From Lucinisca nassula (taxonomy: Eukaryota > Mollusca > Bivalvia > Lucinida > Lucinidae), in NCBI GenBank assembly GCA_963580285.1, contig OY757010.1:65742406-65806405 (forward strand): 64,000 nt of DNA, written 5' to 3'. The notes under the pieces are model-generated. The model saw nothing but the letters and a program-made list of their open reading frames with translations. It was not told where the DNA came from and ran no database searches. Both the position numbers and the translations under genes were made by a program. This document shows positions 62,246 through 64,000 of this stretch, piece by piece. Numbering within the stretch: position 1 is the first letter of the stretch; every line of letters starts with the position of its first letter.

Positions 62246-63303
62246 GTCATTGAAAATGCATCGGTGTTTTCAGCCTCTGGGTCATTCTTCCAGGATACAA
62301 ATCTGTCTAACTGTTTATTTAATCTGGATGCAAACATGTCTAAGTCTGGTTTTCCCCAGATGTCCATAATGCGGGCAACTACAACATGTTTAAGCATCCA
62401 TTCAACATTATCATTGAAATTCCTAGATTCGAAATCGGCTTCTGAATTTTGTATACCACGTATATGAGAACAGGATAGCCAGATTTGTTTCCTGGTAGCC
62501 CATGACCAAATGATTTTTGTTAAATCATTGCAACATGATGAGTTAATAGTACCCATCTTCTTTATGCATGTTACAGCACAAACATTGTCTGATTTGACCT
62601 GAATATGTATATTTTCTTTATTTTTGCAGAACGCTCTCAAAGCATGGTATATAGCAAGCAGTTCAAGATAATTAATGTGGTGTGCTGCTTCTTCTAACGA
62701 CCACCTACCACCAATGCGGGTGCTGTTACAGATCGCGCCCCAACCTAGAGAGCTTGCGTCTGTTATAATGTGCAGCTTTGGTGGACCATGAGAAATTTTC
62801 CTGCAGGTTGAGGAAATATTTGCAGTCCACCAATCTAATTCCAATAACATGTCTTTTGTAACAGGCATTAAAGCATTAAAGTCTCCATTATTGTAACGAA
62901 GTGCTACTACTTTCTGTTTTTCTAAATTTCTATAATACAAAGGTCCTAGGTCAACGGCTGAGAATGCCGAGACTATAAGGCCAATTACATGGGCAACATC
63001 TCTTATTTTAGTCATGCTCTTGTGTCTTAGATTGTGACATGCCTGAAGAATCTTTTGTTTCCTCTCAGTGGGAAGATAAACTATCATTCTTTCTGAGTCA
63101 ATATGGTTCCCAAGAAAGACAATATTTTGAACAGGGATCAAAACAGATTTCTTGTTATGAATCATAAAGCCAACCTCTTCCATGAGAGATACTGTGTCAT
63201 GTACATTCTGTTCACATTCATGCTTTGTTTCGGCTACAAGTAAAGAATCGTCAATGTATCCCGAATTGATGTGACCCTTTTGCCTTAATGTGGTTTCATC
63301 AGC
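61831..63303 (-). CDS. DIRS-like RT C-terminal half, RNase H and Dam-like methyltransferase region
   Basis: The frame opens at 63303 and includes the RT active-site box YIDD (63247-63258). Counting from the Met at 63183: the RT thumb (VFLGNHIDSERM); RNase H with Asp142 (LHIITDASSLGWGA), Glu174 (NYLELLAIYHAL), Asp199 (QVKSDNVCAV) and Asp250 (NSEADFESR); then PDLDMFASRLNKQLDRFVSW (279-298) and YAFPPFSLISRLLAKL (320-335), the region described as an adenine-methyltransferase-like domain in DIRS elements. The last 50 or so residues overlap the recombinase gene. It is separated from the N-terminal RT piece by one frameshift at about 63290-63303. Confidence 0.9.
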   Translation of the reverse strand, partial: ADETTLRQKGHINSGYIDDSLLVAETKHECEQNVHDTVSLMEEVGFMIHNKKSVLIPVQNIVFLGNHIDSERMIVYLPTERKQKILQACHNLRHKSMTKIRDVAHVIGLIVSAFSAVDLGPLYYRNLEKQKVVALRYNNGDFNALMPVTKDMLLELDWWTANISSTCRKISHGPPKLHIITDASSLGWGAICNSTRIGGRWSLEEAAHHINYLELLAIYHALRAFCKNKENIHIQVKSDNVCAVTCIKKMGTINSSCCNDLTKIIWSWATRKQIWLSCSHIRGIQNSEADFESRNFNDNVEWMLKHVVVARIMDIWGKPDLDMFASRLNKQLDRFVSWKNDPEAENTDAFSMTWSDIYFYAFPPFSLISRLLAKLREEEGECILVAPIWVTQTWFPITMEMLTDYPYILPKERSLLTLPGTVKVHPLDRKIVLMACRLSGKVYMNKTFRLGLPKLSWPHGGQAPRSSTTCIYENGFCTAVKDKLIIFKFL

Positions 63304-63878
63304 TTAGTGAATAGCCTGGGCGCACTGCTGACCCCATTAGCTAGACAGGTGTATTCATAAATTTGATCCTTCCAAAGAAACCGAAGAAATTTTCTTTCTT
63401 CCCTTGCCACTGTAATACTGTAATAAGCATGGCGAAGATCAACACTCGCCATGTAGCAGTCTTTTCTGATCAATTTCAAAGCAGTTTCAAATGAATCCAT
63501 CTTAAAATGATGGTATTCAATGTATTCATTTACATCTTTCAAGTTTAGGATCATACGGTATTCACCGTCTTTTTTACATCTGGTGAAAATTGGAGAAAGA
63601 ACCTGATTTTCTTCATAAATAACTTTTTGTAGCACCTCCATCTCCAAAAGTTTTTCTATCTCACTATCAATAATTTCTTCCTCAAATTTTGAGAAATGTA
63701 TTGACTGTGATATAGATTTCTGATTTGGTATTTGACTAAATTCCAAATGACAATTTTTAACAATATCCAAAATTCTAGAATCATTTGTTAGCTTTCTCCA
63801 ATTTTCTTCAAACTGTGAAAGCCTACCTGCTTGTGGGATGCCACGTGTGCCGACTTTGGTTTTGCTGCATTCGCAGCA
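63285..63878 (-). CDS. DIRS-like RT N-terminal half (frameshifted from the rest)
   Basis: Open from 63878 to a TAA at 63285. PQAGRLSQFEENWRKLTND begins the typical DIRS RT domain; KKDGEYRMILNLKDVNEYI and MASVDLRHAYYSITV (first catalytic Asp) and LANGVSSAPRLFTKLMK follow. The frame then ends just before the YIDD box, which continues in the -1 frame. One lost base explains it. The start codon is uncertain; the first Met is at 63770, but conserved sequence lies upstream of it. Confidence 0.85.
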   Translation of the reverse strand, partial: CCECSKTKVGTRGIPQAGRLSQFEENWRKLTNDSRILDIVKNCHLEFSQIPNQKSISQSIHFSKFEEEIIDSEIEKLLEMEVLQKVIYEENQVLSPIFTRCKKDGEYRMILNLKDVNEYIEYHHFKMDSFETALKLIRKDCYMASVDLRHAYYSITVAREERKFLRFLWKDQIYEYTCLANGVSSAPRLFTKLMKPH

Positions 63879-64000
63879 TTAGTCCTGACAGCAGATGCTT
63901 TCCCTTTCGTCAACGACGAAGGGTTTGTACCACTTGTTGATGCTGTTGTCACTACATTTGGGACCGCGATATCCTCAGTTTCTTTCTCAGTCCCATGCGC
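63788..64000 (-). CDS. DIRS-like element, upstream (Gag-position) ORF, partial
   Basis: Open frame entering from the right edge and ending at a TAA (63788-63790). Composition is Thr/Ser/Ala/Lys-rich (NVVTTASTSGTNPSSLTKG, NAANAAKPKSAHVASHKQ), low-complexity and probably disordered. It overlaps the RT frame by about 90 bp. Its position fits the C-terminus of ORF1 (Gag) in DIRS elements; there is no motif to prove it. Confidence 0.55.
   Translation of the reverse strand, partial: AHGTEKETEDIAVPNVVTTASTSGTNPSSLTKGKASAVRTNAANAAKPKSAHVASHKQVGFHSLKKIGES

Larger units (their letters stand above)
60505..64000 (-). mobile_element. DIRS-like tyrosine-recombinase retrotransposon, right edge cut by window
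   Basis: The order on the minus strand is Gag-like frame, RT, RNase H, methyltransferase-like region, tyrosine recombinase, inverted-repeat terminus. It has overlapping frames and no LTRs or DDE integrase, the DIRS plan. About 3.5 kb is visible. Confidence 0.85.

Noticed and set aside
61896..62467. Plus-strand open frames opposite the DIRS genes
   Set aside because: Antisense shadows of the recombinase and RNase H frames.

Overview
This is AT-rich, intron-containing animal DNA. Two host genes can be recognised from exon sequence, and almost everything else is transposable elements. The repeat set (SINE families ending in GTTAAAC(C/T) plus an A-rich tail, many TTAA- and TA-flanked palindromic MITEs, Helentron-like elements carrying tandem arrays, and a DIRS-type element) points to a bivalve mollusc. 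A dreissenid-like heterodont is my guess, held with low confidence and from memory only.

Host genes. (1) A plus-strand gene contributes its last two coding exons, at 5434-5507 and 15429-15552. The peptide matches the C-terminus of the mitochondrial S-adenosylmethionine carrier SLC25A26. Its last intron is about 9.9 kb and holds a 6-kb Helentron-like element. A MITE begins a few bases after the stop codon and carries the only obvious AATAAA. (2) A minus-strand gene contributes four phase-compatible exons (51234-51498, 48889-49066, 39766-39954, 36465-36749). It looks like a mitochondria-eating protein (MIEAP/SPATA18) homologue; its 5' part lies upstream or outside the window. The two genes converge, separated by about 21 kb of repeats.

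Mobile DNA by region. 0-2.8 kb: a truncated TA-MITE and tandem-repeat elements with Helentron-type 3' hairpins. 2.9-6.1 kb: palindromic MITEs, a SINE and a hAT-like MITE. 6.1-12.06 kb: a giant noncoding Helentron-like element with three tandem arrays. 12.7-13.1 kb: a SINE split by a small element containing a hammerhead ribozyme. 16.0-17.5 kb: a second Helentron-like element. 22.4-24.0 kb: a decayed Tc1 element with intact terminal repeats. 27.6-28.7 kb: a pogo-like element. 31.0-33.8 kb: a second hammerhead, a LINE fragment and several nested insertions. 34.2-36.0, 49.2-50.8, 55.5-55.9 and 57.3-58.6 kb: further Helentron-like elements. 43.87-48.88 kb: an LTR element with almost identical LTRs but no gag or pol. 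60.5-64 kb: a DIRS-like tyrosine-recombinase retroelement running off the right edge.

Most notable. Two hammerhead ribozymes show compensatory base changes in helices II and III. One Helentron-like family can be defined by empty-site comparison inside the window. Two palindromic cores are shared by MITE families with unrelated ends. A near-new LTR element sits 8 bp into an intron of the MIEAP-like gene. Tandem arrays carry dozens of perfect nuclear-receptor half-sites. All calls come from reading the sequence; no database search was run.
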